64,000 bases of DNA. Source: Collybia mongolica. Lineage: Eukaryota > Basidiomycota > Agaricomycetes > Agaricales > Clitocybaceae. The position numbers were made by a program, and so were the translations under genes. The DNA is taken from contig JAAXNY010000001.1 in the NCBI GenBank assembly GCA_013420905.1, positions 7,626,001 to 7,690,000 on the forward strand, given 5' to 3'. Below, in pieces: positions 36,401 through 48,416 of this stretch (position 1 is its first letter; each line of letters opens with the position of its first letter). The notes below the pieces were generated by a model. That model worked only from the letters and a program-made list of their open reading frames with translations, had not been told where the DNA came from and searched no databases.

Positions 36401-36794
36401 TCAAAGTACAATCCAAACACAGTTCAAGGATCGTACACTGATCTGCATCGCTCGTATGCATCGCAGTTGGTCTTATTTACCGGTTGTTGCTAATCTTGAA
36501 TGTCGAAGATCGCCTTCGCACTATTATCTCGTATGATCGCATCCTTGTTCTTGATGCAGGCGCAATTGCAGTATGTCATTCGACTGTACGCAGATGACTT
36601 TTTTCCAACCAATTCAATTCAATCAACAGGAATTCGACACGCCTTTGAACCTGTACACCCGGAAGGACAGCTTTTTCCGTGGGCTTTGCGAGAAAAGCAA
36701 TATCACCCTTCAAGACATAGAAGATGGCCAACGTAACCCCGTATTCCTCTCCAAGCCTTTGGGTGAGGGCGACATAGAAAAGTTGGCAACGTAA
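30416..36794 (+). CDS. ABCC/MRP full-size ABC transporter, Yor1-like, intact
   Basis: ATP-driven exporter with the order TMD1-NBD1-TMD2-NBD2 and no extra N-terminal TMD0, as in Yor1-type MRPs; roughly 1,400 residues. I could join about 40 exons (about 39 introns) without a stop or a broken frame. The N terminus is MAEEKTPPIAKSSSKED and then WIPRDPPPRPPASL. NBD1: Walker A GRVGSGKSS (about 32889), signature LSGGQKQR, Walker B VVIFDDPLSAVD. NBD2: Walker A GRTGAGKSS (about 35719), signature LSVGERSLLSLARAL, Walker B VVILDEATASVD. The Glu in LSVGER replaces the usual Gln of LSGGQ. Special points: a 7-nt micro-exon at 31807-31813, and a GC-AG intron at 35470-35519. It is expected in the plasma or vacuolar membrane exporting organic anions or conjugates. 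Position next to the NIS genes suggests siderophore or intermediate export, which is inference. Confidence 0.92.
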
Positions 36795-38814
36795 TTACAG
36801 ACAACAGAGATTGTCGTACAAGCTGTAGATTCGCCCCTCAATGCACTTCCCAAATCTAATGTATCAATTATCCGCTACTCTATCTCGATATTTCCTCAAT
36901 GCGAGGTAGCGCCCCAAAGCTCCGTCGCACACACACCTCCTTGGTTTCGTCAAGTAAGGCGTGAAACCGCCTCTACTTTAGTGGAAAATAATCCGGGGAC
37001 TTCTCAAGTTTTGCTATGACCTTAACCCTGAACACGTTTGAGTGCGGATGCGACAGAAAATATACCCACTACTCATTGATGGCTCTAGCCCGGAGTATCT
37101 CGCCATTTTGCTCTTGAATGGTGTCCAGCACGGCGCAGGGAATGAAGAGACCTTGGACAGTCCTAATTTGAGCTCATTGATACTGTACATAAATCGGGCC
37201 CGAAGCCTCGAGACTTGACAAATTTGACTCAGGTCATGCTCCTTCAACAGGCGTCAGCACGTGCCCCCTGCAGCGATTATCACTTGATGTCGTTTAAAGT
37301 CATTCAGAGGTATTGAGGGCTCGACATTCCCGCATTGAGATCGAGATGACATATAACGCTTTCATGTTCTAGGTTGAGGTTGGCCGAGTCGGGCGCGAGT
37401 ATGCAAATCGTTGGCTTTTGATTAGAATTATTTTAGGTTTCGGCACTACAGTGGACTTTTCTCAAGGCTAGAAAGTTGTGTTTGGTTTCCTGGATGAGAA
37501 AAATTGGCCCTTTGAACAACTCCATAGGTTAAACGTCGATGATGGTGGATCCCGAATCGGCCTTCAAACAGTAGCTGTTTAGTATCACGCAGGCTGCCGA
37601 TTGGTTCGATCCCCGCGTGGACGGAGCATGGACCCCGGTTGAGCAATCGGTGTGACCAAGTTTAAAGGGCGGCCCTCTCGGGTTCTCTCTAATTCATGTA
37701 ATTTCGTCTAGGAAGGAACCTATACAAATATCCCCTCGAAAGGCAGCCAGTCTAGAGCCCGTAGGCGCTTGTCACTGGAATCCGGGTGCTATGTCAATTT
37801 GTCAGTTTAGCGAGTGGTCCATACGAGGCAGTGGATCGTCGGTACAAAGACGAATTCGACTGGCCATGATTCCCAGTCTCTCTAACAAAGCTGGCCATGG
37901 GTAGATTCCGTTATCATCATATGGTGATTTGTGAAATCTGTTCTCACGGATCGAACGAATTTTGGATTTCACGCCACTCCTGCCAAAATATCTTGGCGCA
38001 CTGTTGTTATGTACGTCTAGTGACCCGCCTACTTCTTTCTATATGGTGATCACCTCCTGACATTAGGATTACTTACTCCACTAGCAATGGCATGTATCGT
38101 ATGGCGTTTTCATCATTATAGGACAGATTCGATGATCTGATTGTTCGTCAAGCAGGCACCCGGGTCCGGACCAACCATTTGATCATACTTCCTGCTCGTA
38201 CGCGCCAGTGGCTTTTCAAAATAATTCAAACAGGGCCTGGTACGTATAGCAAAATCAGCTCGGAATGAGGTTGTGAATGGATAGTTCTTGCTTAAAAATG
38301 CTTGCTATTCGACATGGGGTTGCGGCATCTGGAAATGAGGCATGTTGAGTTTTCTGTTCACAGACAAAAAAAATGCCTCCCACTAGATTTCACACACTCA
38401 AGCTGACACGTTGATCTCGTCCCCTTTCTATAGTACGGTCAAGCTTCGAGGGAACCCCGCGTGGTAGAACATATATCTCGTAAACCGGCGCTTGATGCAT
38501 TGGCTGGTACGGCTTGCCAAGAATGCCCGAGTCGGTTCTCATGTCTCCCTCGACTTCAATAGAACTCACTTCATAGGCTGAGAGAGCCATTCCGCTCAGA
38601 ACATGTGCGCTGGGTGGTAGGAATAGAGATTGAAACTAATAGTCCAACAGGTCACTTGGTAATCTAGGCGTGCACAATATCTCCAGAAACAGGGAACGGT
38701 ATGGCAGACAAGGCTCCAACTTCTTACCCATCTACACGCGACCTTGCAATTTGGAAAGCCCTATAAAAGGGCGCCTTTCATCCCCCTCTTTTCAAACCAT
38801 CAACCATCCTTAAC
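36795..38814. other. Intergenic region, about 2 kb
   Basis: Between the ABC transporter and laccase, both plus strand. No supported gene. A GGTTCGATCCCCGC stretch near 37594 looks like a tRNA B box, but the arms do not pair. The last few hundred bases should be the laccase promoter. Confidence 0.45.
38762..38768 (+). promoter_or_regulatory. TATA box of the laccase gene
   Basis: TATAAAA, 47-53 bp upstream of the laccase start codon, inside the context CCCTATAAAAGGGCGC. Position and sequence are typical of strongly regulated fungal secreted-enzyme genes. Confidence 0.7.
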
Positions 38815-41764
38815 ATGGCGCGATTGTCCAAACTTGCAGCGTTCGCGCTCCTCCCTACTGTCCTCGCTATTACAAGGGATTTCACTTTTAACATCGTCAA
38901 CGCTGTCGTTGCGCCCGATGGCTTCGCGCGAAAGTCAGTGCCCATCGGCATGTCCGGTTTATATGATTTGTCCTAACCACCATTACCTAGCGCCGTGACT
39001 GTGAATGGAATCTTTCCCGGAACTAGTATGTCATGGTCAACCAAGAATTAGCATCTATTGATATCCCTTGCAGTGGCTGTCGCTTCCAAGGGCGACCGCG
39101 TGCAGATTAGAACTAACAACAAGCTGACCAGTCCTGATATGCGAAGAAGCACTTCCATTGTGCGCCTCTCCTGCTCTCCTGGGGTAACAAATCAATAAAA
39201 CTCTGATTAGCATTGGCATGGCTTCTTCCAACATAGGACTTCCGGTATGGATGGACCTTCGTGAATATCTTTATTTTTTGGTGGTTTCACGAATCATGAC
39301 TGATTAATTTACAGGTTTGTAAACCAGGTATAGAGCCCTTCATATCAAGCCTTACCTGTTCCTGACCTTTTCGGGGGCTTTAGTGTCCGATTCCACCGTA
39401 AGCAATTCATGGCATTAATAGAAACGCTATAAATCTCATCGTTTACCCGTAGAAACACTACTTTCCTATGTAAGCACTCACAGCGTGCGTTCTCGTTGCG
39501 CAAGTTATTGACATCCGAGCAGATGATTTTGATACCGCTAATCAAACTGGAAATTTCTGGTGCGCCACATGTTTCGTTTCTCTACGTAATTGCAAGCTAA
39601 AAATGATTGCAAGGTACCATTCACATCTTTCAACTCAATATTGTGATGGTCTCCGAGGCGCTTTCCCTGTTTACGATCCTCAAGATCCCCTTGCGCACTT
39701 ATACGACGTGGATGATGGTACGTATCTTGACTAGACCCTAATAAATACAATTAATGTCCCTCAAGCCAGCACTATCATCACTCTCGCAGATTGGTAACAG
39801 AGTTTGTCTATATTTAGAGAGCATGGGTTATTAAAATTTTCTAGGTATCACGTTCTTGCTCCTGAAGGCCAGAACAGTTTTTTCAAGACCGGAATCGTTC
39901 CGTAAGTGTAGTTTCCCTTCTGTTAGTTTCTTCACTGCACAAAGAAATCTAGAATCCCGGATTCCAATCTGATCAATGGACGAGGCCGCTTCAAAGGAGG
40001 ACCTCTTGTTCCTTACGCCGTGATCAACGTCGTCAAAGGAAAGCGTTACAGGTAGACATCATGGTCCTACCTATCATTCGTCTAACTAATGAGAAAACTC
40101 AAGGTTCCGGGTATTCTCATTATCCTGTCGTCCATTTTACACGTTTTCCATCGACAATCATAACTTCGGTGCGTTCTGCTATGGTAGTCTTCTTTCAATG
40201 TGCTAATTTGCTTTAGATGTTATGGAGCTTGACGGAATTGAGCATGACCCCGTCTCTGTTCAGAATGTTGACGTATTTGCTGGTGAGAACTGTATGCTGA
40301 TAGTCATGAAATAAAAACTTAGAGCCGTACTCAGCACAACGCATCTCTATCATTCTGAATGCCAACCAAACCGTTGGGAACTACTGGATTCGTGCTTTGT
40401 GAGCAACTATTTGAATCGTTTTGCAAAGTGTTACTGACCACATTTCCCAGCCCAACTGGCGGCAACCCCGCTGCTAACCCAAATCGTAGGTCTCTCATTT
40501 TTTCCCTATGATATAGGTGCTAATAAGTATCCTCACAGTGGACCCGAATCTTTCCCTTGCCATTCTGCGCTACAAGGATGCCCCTGCTGTTGAGCCAACG
40601 ACCGTCAACGTCCCAGGAAAGAAGTTATTTGAAGGTGACATGCACGTAAGTTCACATGCTATTTCATTTAAACACTTTCTCTCAGTTGATATACCCTTCA
40701 TGCTAGCCCATTGCAGAAGAGCATCCCGGAAAGGTCCGATATCTATTTATCTGTGGCGAATTGAACCTGACAGTGAAATTGTACGAAGCTTGGGAGTGGC
40801 CCCGCTGACGTTGCTATTGTTCTCAGCATATCTCAGCCGAACCCTCCTTTCTTCGATATCAACGGGATTTCGTATCTTTCACCCTCGCTGCCAGTTCTTC
40901 TTCAACTTTTGAGCGGTGCAAAGGCCCCGGCCGATCTTCTACCCTCAGTGAGTCCAATCGGCTTCATAAACCATCTGGCTTCTGATGACCCTATTCCAGG
41001 AACAAGTTTGTCTTTCCGTTAATGTCTTGTATATGTGTTTATTAAGGCGCCTCGGTAGGCCTTTATCCTGCCTGCGAACAAACTCATCGAAATATCTATC
41101 CCTGGACCTGGCAGTATGTTTTTCCCGCACCAAACTAAGATTAACTTATCTGACCCCAAATTTCTTCTAGACCACCCCTTCCATTGTGCGTCATGCCCTT
41201 GAGGCACGTATGTAAAAACATGTTGAAAATATTTGCCATGCAGTGCACGGACACGCCTTTGATGTCATTCGCCCGTCGAACACGGATGTTATCAATTACG
41301 TGAACCCTCCCAGGCGTGATGTCGTTGCAGGTATGGCGCTCACTTCCCTCTAAGTCGCCCGATCTCACTAGCTTTGCAGTCGCCGGTGGAAACATGACCT
41401 TCCGCTTCCTTAGTGTATTTGTATTCTGCACTGTCTGTCTCAACAATTGCTTACATACTCATTTCCTACAGGATAATGCTGGCGCATGGTTCTTACATTG
41501 GTGAGCGCATCGTTGCAAAGTTATACGATGGATGGACTGAACTCATACCGCACTTCCAGCCACATTGACTGGCATCTCGAAGCAGGCTTAGCCGTTGTGT
41601 TCGCCGAGGCACCTGCGGACAATGTGTCAGGCCCCAACTCCCAGATCACTCCCGATGATTGGAAGTAAGTCCTGCGTACTCGACATAGGCACGAATCGCG
41701 CTCATTTTGGATAACTAGGAATCTCTGTCCCCTTTACAATGAACTTGACCCTGAATTCCAGTGA
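38815..41764 (+). CDS. Laccase (multicopper oxidase), intact
   Basis: Secreted blue copper oxidase that oxidises phenols and reduces oxygen to water. Signal peptide [18 protein letters not shown]. All four copper-binding signatures are present: L1 [19 protein letters not shown]2 [17 protein letters not shown]3 HPFHLHGHAFDV, L4 [16 protein letters not shown], giving the ten His and one Cys. The axial position ten residues after the Cys is Leu. About 20 introns; frame holds through all of them to a stop at 41762-41764 (end [10 protein letters not shown]), about 520 residues, normal for the family. Several exons are tiny: 39315-39327 (13 nt), 39383-39396 (14 nt), 39453-39469 (17 nt) and 41000-41005 (6 nt, encoding Glu-Gln). 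Roles in lignin or phenol breakdown, pigment or morphogenesis cannot be told apart here. No clear link to the NIS block except position. Confidence 0.93.
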
Positions 41765-44133
41765 TGTACGTCACTGCACCCGGCTTGGTCATATTATGTT
41801 GGAACGGATAGTTATTAGTGTTGTCCAGGTGACGTTTCTTTGCTGATTATACATGCCTTTTGTCGGTTTTATATATAAATATAAAGAATGGGTTATGAAT
41901 GAACTCCCCCCTTTTCTCCTTTTACAAATCCACTGTTCGACATATAGAAATGTGATGAAGATCGTCGCAAGTCTACAGGAACCTGAGTCACTAGTCACTA
42001 GTCAACCCTGACACCAAGGAAACCAAGAGCGAGGAAGCCACTGAATATATGAAACTTCGATATCGGTCCGAACCGCTTAGATGATGCTATTCGAACATTT
42101 CGAGTGGGGGTGGCAACGCGCGGCAGATGGGAAAGGGGCGGGGTAAAACATGGACAGCTATGAGCGTATCTATGCGAGGGACAGACACGGACGTGTACGC
42201 CAGTACGAAACGACATCCTCGCAGCTCTGCCAACAATTCGCAGGTTTAAACTGAACTTATCTTTTCAAAGATGCACTTGGTGTGGGGGGGGAAGAACTTT
42301 GCATTTCACATGGTTGAATATAGTATTGATATTTTGTCAATGCCAATGATAGAACAAAGCATATTGGAATCACCAAAAACTTAGAGTTCAGAGATTAATA
42401 ATACCGTTCCGGGCGCGGTGGTGATTTGTATGAATCGTGAGCGGAGCTCGGCAAATTGAGTCGCCGACTGTTATTTTTAACATCTGCAGCATTGATCTCC
42501 ACAATCACTGCACCGGGAACTGTTATCCGGCCGGTCCATTGATTGCAACGCAGTATTTTGATGAATGATCGTCCTCACCTTTGTAAAGTCGGCAAAGCCG
42601 GTGTAACACATGCATGTTTGAATTGATGCAGCGGACTCCAGACACGTTGGGTCCGCTGTGTCCAATTCCCCATCATCGTGTTAAAACAGGGGTGCCGGCA
42701 ATGCAATGGCTGACGCAAAAAAAAAAAAAAAGAAAAAAAAGAGTCGCTCCTGCAATGTGGAGGTGGATTCATTCTGTATCAACGGTCGGGAGTTCGAGGA
42801 ATGGACGAGGGTGACTGTATAACTGACAAACGTATACGTTATGTTCGTAACGGAATGTTTCCTTTTTGTGCAATTGAATGAGCCAAACCTTTCGGGCAGA
42901 AAGGCCGTGTTCCTCGTGGAATAATGTGGAACCAAAAAATGAAAAAAAAAAATGATACTAAGTACGGGCGGTGGTCGGAGAATATATTTGAGCATTGTGT
43001 ATACAATCACCATGGACCAGCGGAATAGATCAGGTTCAGGGGTAGATGGATAACAGATACCGCTGGGATCTTTACACGTCGATTACAGGGTAATCCTGGA
43101 TTCATTCTAAGCAGTATACTAGTCCGTCGTTGACCGAAAGCAAAGGGTGTTTCCTAGATTGGTCCTAGGTCTTTAATAGACGTGTCCCTTGGAGTGAGTG
43201 CAGTCGTGATTTTGATCACATCCGAGCTTGCCTGCAGGAACATCTCACTTGGATAGGATAAAACGCACCAGTAGCTATTGCATTATTACCAGCGCACACA
43301 GGGCTCCGAGTTCCCTGGCTTTCGGAATTAGCACTGGAAAGCGGGGATTTCGAGGTGGAAGGATTCAATAAAGTTTTTTGAATGACCCCTGTTGAGAATT
43401 ACAGATCAGCTAACATGCGATCAGGCTGGCAAAGACGCTCAAGTATGATGTTCGTTATTCCTGGCTTTCGAAACGCATCAAAATTTAGTAAGAAAATCTT
43501 TGATAGAGCGAGATGTGTGAGTAAGTGACTGGGTACATGGGGCTGAGTTCTAGATGTAGTTCTGTGATTGATTATGCTGAAGTCCCTGAGGTGCAACAGG
43601 CCTTCATGTCCAAAGGAAGGGGTGCCTAAACTTACATGTAAGGACAACTTGTCATGTTCAGCGGCCATGTCCTTATAAGGTTGCTTGGGGGGTCTGGTGC
43701 AACGAGCACCCTGTGACTACAAATTACGCATGGAGGCACCAATTTTTGCACTCGTCACTGCGCCACCAGGATTGGAAAGAATAAAAGTTAGGTTGATAGC
43801 CGACGGGCAGCTCCTGAGTGGACAGCAAATCCTGACATACATCTTGAGCAGCATGTGAGAATCATGCAAAGATGGTGGTGGTGGTGCAATTGAAGATTTG
43901 ACGGATGTTTTGGTTTATTTGTTTTTGGCGGGCGCCAAAAAATGGCCCTGTAATTATCGGAAATGACCGGGTTCAGTGCAGGATCAAAACAACCGAAGAC
44001 ATGTGGACTTCAGATGAATGCCGTTCCGGTACTTTCTTGTTTAGCGTTTCGATTAATCGCCGTAAAAACCCACTGTTGCCTCAGATGACCTGTATAAGAA
44101 TCAATTGCCCCTTTCATTTCGCGATGAAAGCTG
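41765..44133. other. Intergenic region, about 2.4 kb
   Basis: No supported gene. Contains A-rich runs (42717-42740 and near 42940) and a short TGG repeat near 43872. An 89-codon minus-strand frame (43668-43399) has no recognisable features. The stretch about 44000-44130 is open in another frame but is probably leader sequence of the next gene. Confidence 0.45.
42717..42740 (+). repeat. Poly-A low-complexity tract
   Basis: Fifteen A, one G, then eight A. Could be a simple-sequence tract or the tail of an old retroposed copy, but no body of such an element is recognisable next to it. Confidence 0.6.
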
Positions 44134-44750
44134 ATGTCTACCTCAATCGCCCACTGCCAACTTCCCCTGCCTTCCCCAATACATGTGGCAGCCCCATCGT
44201 CTTCTCGTTCACGCATTCCTTCAGAAAGCTCAGGCTCGCGGACGAACGTCGCCCCCCATGCTGGAAGTACCCAATGGCCAGTTAGGTCCACAACGACCAC
44301 GTCTAGCGGAGACTGTCTACCGCCGTACTCACTAGACACAGAATTACCACGATATACACGTGTGCCAGCAGTAGTTGTTACTTTTCCTGAACCCCCGACT
44401 GTCACAATGTATCTCTTCTGGGGCGGCTTTCGTGCGTTTCTGGATTGATCGCAACGAACGTACTACTTATCTACGCTCAACTTCTAGTATTCCCGCTACT
44501 TTGGATCATTGGAGCCTTCACACTTAGGCACACTTTCTACGGACTCACGTGTTCTGTGAGCTCAGACTCCTGGCTGGAGAAAGTGGAGGACACACAGCAT
44601 AACTTCCCATATAGAAGACGGGAAACTGAAATTAAGTGGGCGAGACGGTGTATATGGGCATTAGCTATCTTGTTATGCCTCGCGATAGCCCTTGGACTGT
44701 CCGTCTGGGGTGCGTTGAGTAGCAGAGGTCAGGAAAGTGGGACAGATTAA
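44134..44750 (+). CDS. Small two-span membrane protein with LPxY motifs, copy 1
   Basis: Two exons (44134-44431, 44488-44750) give 186 residues. The Ser/Pro-rich cytoplasmic-type N terminus carries LPPY and LPRY (CLPPYSLDTELPRY). Then MYLFWGGFLFPLLWIIGAFT forms the first span and CIWALAILLCLAIALGLSVW the second near the end. The two spans are separated by a charged loop ending RRETEIKWARRCIW. It is paralogous to the next gene: same intron position within the first span (…GF|LFP), same spacing, similar last span. LPxY/PPxY motifs are known ligands of WW domains, for instance in Rsp5/Nedd4 ubiquitin-ligase adaptors; an adaptor role is inference. I do not recognise a named family. Confidence 0.75.
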
Positions 44751-45538
44751 ATGTAAGTAAACACGACATACTGTTGCTTTGGTCCTTCGTTGTGTTCCAT
44801 CTAACCTATTGATCTTTTTTTCTGTCACAGCCCATCCCGTTACGCTATACTTGTACTTGGCCCCTCTAATCACTTTATTACCAACACTAATCCAGCTGAC
44901 GCCAACAGCTACATAATATTACTTCAAGCTACTGTACACATGTACACTTACCCAATATGTAAATTTACGCTCGCAATGCATCGCGTCCGAACGATTCATT
45001 CAATCATCCAATCGTCGGCAGTTCGTGTGCTTGGCGTTGCGCCAATCGAAAATGAAAAATGAAAGCTGGTGAAATTTCCAAGTATGGTACATTCTGGAAG
45101 AAATACCTTTTTAGGCAATTAACAAAACTCTATTGAATAGGTATGAATTACTTGGGAAATTCGAGTTTCTCACTACACCGACGTTACAGTTCCCAATGCT
45201 ACGACTCTCAAAGTCTCGTGCAAACTTTCTCTCGTGTAAAGTCCTGCAAGACAGTGGGGGCCCGGGGGATGTTGTCTATGTCCAATATCCGTTCCTGTTG
45301 AAGTTTGTTTGCGCTTGTTGGGTTCCAATCGCGCGAAAGGCAATCCGTCGCAACGTTTCTTGACGACGGCTGGGTTCTTCCCTCGATTTTCCAATCCGAC
45401 CACAATCCGCTCAATAAATCACAGAATGAGGAACGAGTATATAATCTGCGGGGAATCGATATCGGAATCACAAACCAACGCCCTCTATTCGAGCTCGCCT
45501 CCCGAAGTCCAGACCCTACCTTCACATCTCGACGAACA
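44751..45538. other. Spacer between the two paralogous two-span genes, about 0.8 kb
   Basis: Should hold the 3' end of copy 1 and the promoter of copy 2. No coding exon supported. The open frame continues upstream of 45539 in phase, but I take the Met at 45539 as start because it matches the disordered N terminus of copy 1. Confidence 0.4.
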
Positions 45539-46127
45539 ATGTCTTCAGCACCTCTCACCTCTAACGCTATGGATCTTGAAGCCCAGGTTTCGCTCCCAAC
45601 ACCAACTCCAGTCCTCACTTACACCACCCGGACGCCCCCCACACGCGTCTCCACGACCCCGATCGATGACTTTTTCGGATACACATTGTCCGCGACGCGC
45701 ACACGCGAGAGCCGTCACGATCAGAGTGTCTCAGACGTCCCACCTCCTTATGTGGATGATCTGCCTCCTTACGCAAGGAAGGCCCCTGAGCCACTCACCC
45801 TGGCGAAATACCTGTTCAAGTTTGGATTCTGTACGTTCTCTTACCTTCTGCTCGCCTACACCTGATACTTACCATACCTTCACCCCAGTATTCCCACCTT
45901 TCTGGATCATGGGTGCCATTATCCTCATGTCGCCCCTGCGCGCCCCGGAGTCCTCAGAAACTGCTGCCTGGATGCCGGAAAAGACAGAGTCGGAGCGTCA
46001 GCAGATCATCGCGCAGATGCGCAAAGTTGAAGTTAAATGGGCATACCGATGCGTCTGGGCATTGGTCATTCTCACCATTCTCGCCTCCGCCGCTGGTATT
46101 GCTGCTTGGGCAATCACCAGGGCGTGA
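45539..46127 (+). CDS. Small two-span membrane protein with PPxY/LPxY motifs, copy 2
   Basis: Two exons (45539-45830, 45889-46127) give 176 residues. The N terminus is disordered with VPPPYVDDLPPYARKAPEP, so one PPxY and one LPxY motif. The first span is YLFKFGFLFPPFWIMGAIIL, interrupted by the intron exactly as in copy 1. A charged helix follows (ESERQQIIAQMRKVEVKWAY), then the second span CVWALVILTILASAAGIAAW. The loop helix and K-W-A-x-R-C-(I/V)-W-A-L are shared with copy 1, which supports a local duplication. Function unknown; a membrane adaptor recruiting a WW-domain protein is one possibility. Confidence 0.78.
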
Positions 46128-46572
46128 GCACGCCGCCATCCGAACTACATCCACTCTCACTCTGATTACGATTCAGGGCCTTCCACCCTTCGCTCTTTTC
46201 GTCTTTGCCAACATTGTACCGGTCCCAACGCCGCGACACACTCATTCTTCTGTATCGATATCCGCATCAGACCAGCTCGTACGCCTTTATGATATTACGA
46301 ATTCCAACCTCTGGCAGGAAACACAAAACACAATTGTAGCAATAGCACACCATAATATCATATACCCACCTATTATTATTACGAATTCAATGCATTCACG
46401 TTCCATCAAGTGCTTGTTTTGTTGAAATGAGGAATTTGACTACTAATGAATATGCGGAGGTTGTTACAGATGGAATGCAGATATACACAAAGCAGGCGAA
46501 TGCAAAGCAAACAGGATACCAATAATGGTCATTGAACATACAAGAGCGACCAGCACCCCTCCTCAACTTGGA
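46128..46572. other. Convergent 3' spacer
   Basis: 445 bp between the ends of two convergent genes; should hold both 3' UTRs. Short AT repeats (ATTATTATTACG region near 46372) but no coding signal. Confidence 0.4.
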
Positions 46573-48094
46573 TCATTTTTTATTGCGCTTCCTGACTTCA
46601 TCGTCCTTACACATATGAAGCATCATCTTGTTTGGATGCCCAGGTGTCATCCCAGTGTAACCTTTGGACCAGTCGTAGGATACCGCATAGGCAAAGATAT
46701 TCCCGTTGTGATTGAAGCAGCTTGTGGAAATCGGGCCTGGTGCAGCGTCAAACGCTGTAGTGGAGCAGAAGTCAGCAAAGACTGATCAGAACGATAACGA
46801 CTTACTCTTTAGGCGTTGACGAGCATCCTTGTCCCAGAAATAAACAACACCATCAGCACCTAGAATATAGTCTCAGGGGAGGATCTCGCTGGAAGGGAAA
46901 AGGTGCTTACCGCAGGTCGAGAAAGTTCCATGGACAGGGTGGAAGGAAATGTCATTAACGGGAAAAATTACAGCTTGGTCTTTAGCAAGCGGGGCAGAAT
47001 CGCGTCGGTGGCATTTGAAAGAAAAGTTTTTTCTGGGTGATGTTCGCACCCGATACAGAGCTTTGAGTGAAACATTACTCACTCAGAATCCTTGTCTTCA
47101 ACATATCTATAGGAAACAGTTAGCTGTCAGTAAGAAAGACTCTTACAACAAACACGAGGAATTCTCACTGTATTGCCACTCTTCCTTCGATGCTGCCCAC
47201 TGCAAATCCACTATTTGGGGTACCAGCAGGGAAGCAAGAGACAACGCGAGTTTGCCATTTCAATGGAGATGTAATGGTCTAGCGGAGGATGAGAGTTAGC
47301 ACAGAAGTACCAACAGCGCGCAAACCCACTTTATAGGCGGTGGTCGGGTTTGTGAGGCTGAATATTTGGATGTGACGCTCGGCTGTCCCGACCACCATGA
47401 GAGGGTATTGTACATCGAACGTATAGCATCTCTCCGGGAGCGTTACAGTCGCCACGGGAGCTTGTGCGCGTAGGTCCCAATACTAATATATATATATAGA
47501 TATAGACATGAAAGCGTCAAATGGGAACCTGTGACAAAGTTACGGCGTGCATACCTTGATAGTCTTGTCCCAACTTCCGGTTGCCAAAATCCCAGCCTGT
47601 GGAGTGTCCACCCATCGGACAACCTTGATTGGCGCGTCGTGCTGTGCAACTTGCGTTGCTTGTCCCGTCGTAACGTCGTACATGCGACCGGCGTTGTCGG
47701 CTCCTCCAGAAAAAATCTTGTTCCCCTCCTACGCTAAGTGTTCAGCGATGACCTATAACAGATCGCACACATTCACATGAGCGTACCTTGTTCCAACAAA
47801 CGTCCATCACGGGCCCCTGGTGCTCATACATCGCCTTTCCTTGTGATTGCCCATTTGTACCAACTTCGTAGATTCTCACCTACATAAACGCGCACGGATT
47901 GAATTGTGACCACAGTAGCGAAGTGAAAAGATTACACTGTTATCCCAACTTCCTACAGCCAGGTAATCAGCTTGTGGGGAGAAGGACATTGAAGATATTG
48001 AATCTGCGGGAGGATCTCCCATTTCAATATCCTTTTCGGAAGCAGTGGTCGTGTTCCCAGCGTTGTTTGCCGTGGGGTTGAAGAAGGCCGACAT
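46573..48094 (-). CDS. RAE1: mRNA export factor Rae1/Gle2, WD40 protein
   Basis: Conserved nuclear-pore-associated seven-bladed WD40 protein that works with Nup98-type nucleoporins in mRNA export and spindle assembly. First exon 48094-47936, second begins at 47879; several more short exons run down to the stop at 46575-46573. Conserved pieces in order: DSISSMSFSP, YLAVGSWDNSVRIYEV, GPVMDVCWNKEGNKIFSGGA, VVRWVDTPQAGILATGSWDK, IKYWDLRAQAPVATVTLPER, CYTFDVQYPLMVVGTAERHI, FAVGSIEGRVAIQYVED, FSFKCHRRD, VNDISFHPVHGTFSTCGADG, and the end FAYAVSYDWSKGYTGM to RNKK. These match Rae1 closely, including the near-diagnostic KCHR and FHP segments. About 350 residues expected. Ordinary housekeeping gene, useful as a syntenic anchor. 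Confidence 0.93.
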
Positions 48095-48186
48095 GGTGGT
48101 CGGTTCAATAGATGGATGTGTTGAGCCCTTATTGAATTGAACAAGCTTTAATTTGGATCCATTGTTGTGGCCTGTGAGGGAGCTAG

Positions 48187-48200
48187 ACACACACACACAC
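48187..48200 (+). repeat. AC dinucleotide microsatellite
   Basis: Seven AC units just upstream of the Rae1 gene. Confidence 0.8.
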
Positions 48201-48416
48201 TCACTCCCAGCACATCACAATCGTGACTCCAACTTGAATCAATAATCGTTTGATCCAAACCTCTACATTCTCGAGCATACACAATATCTTCGTGTCAAGC
48301 GGTTGTACTTCTGTCGTTGTCAGGACATCAAACATCGACGCATAGAACGGCGGATAGACAAGTCCATTCTGTTCCAATGCCAACCCTCAAAAGTCTATCT
48401 CATTCGCACATATTCT

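Noticed and set aside
30416..36794. ABC transporter as a pseudogene, because each open frame is short and full of apparent stops
   Set aside because: All apparent breaks vanish when short introns and one 7-nt exon are removed; both nucleotide-binding domains are complete.
37594..37620. tRNA-like B box GGTTCGATCCCCGC
   Set aside because: Neighbouring sequence does not form the T, anticodon or acceptor stems.
38815..41764. Laccase as a broken gene
   Set aside because: Frame and all copper ligands are restored by consistent short introns and tiny exons.
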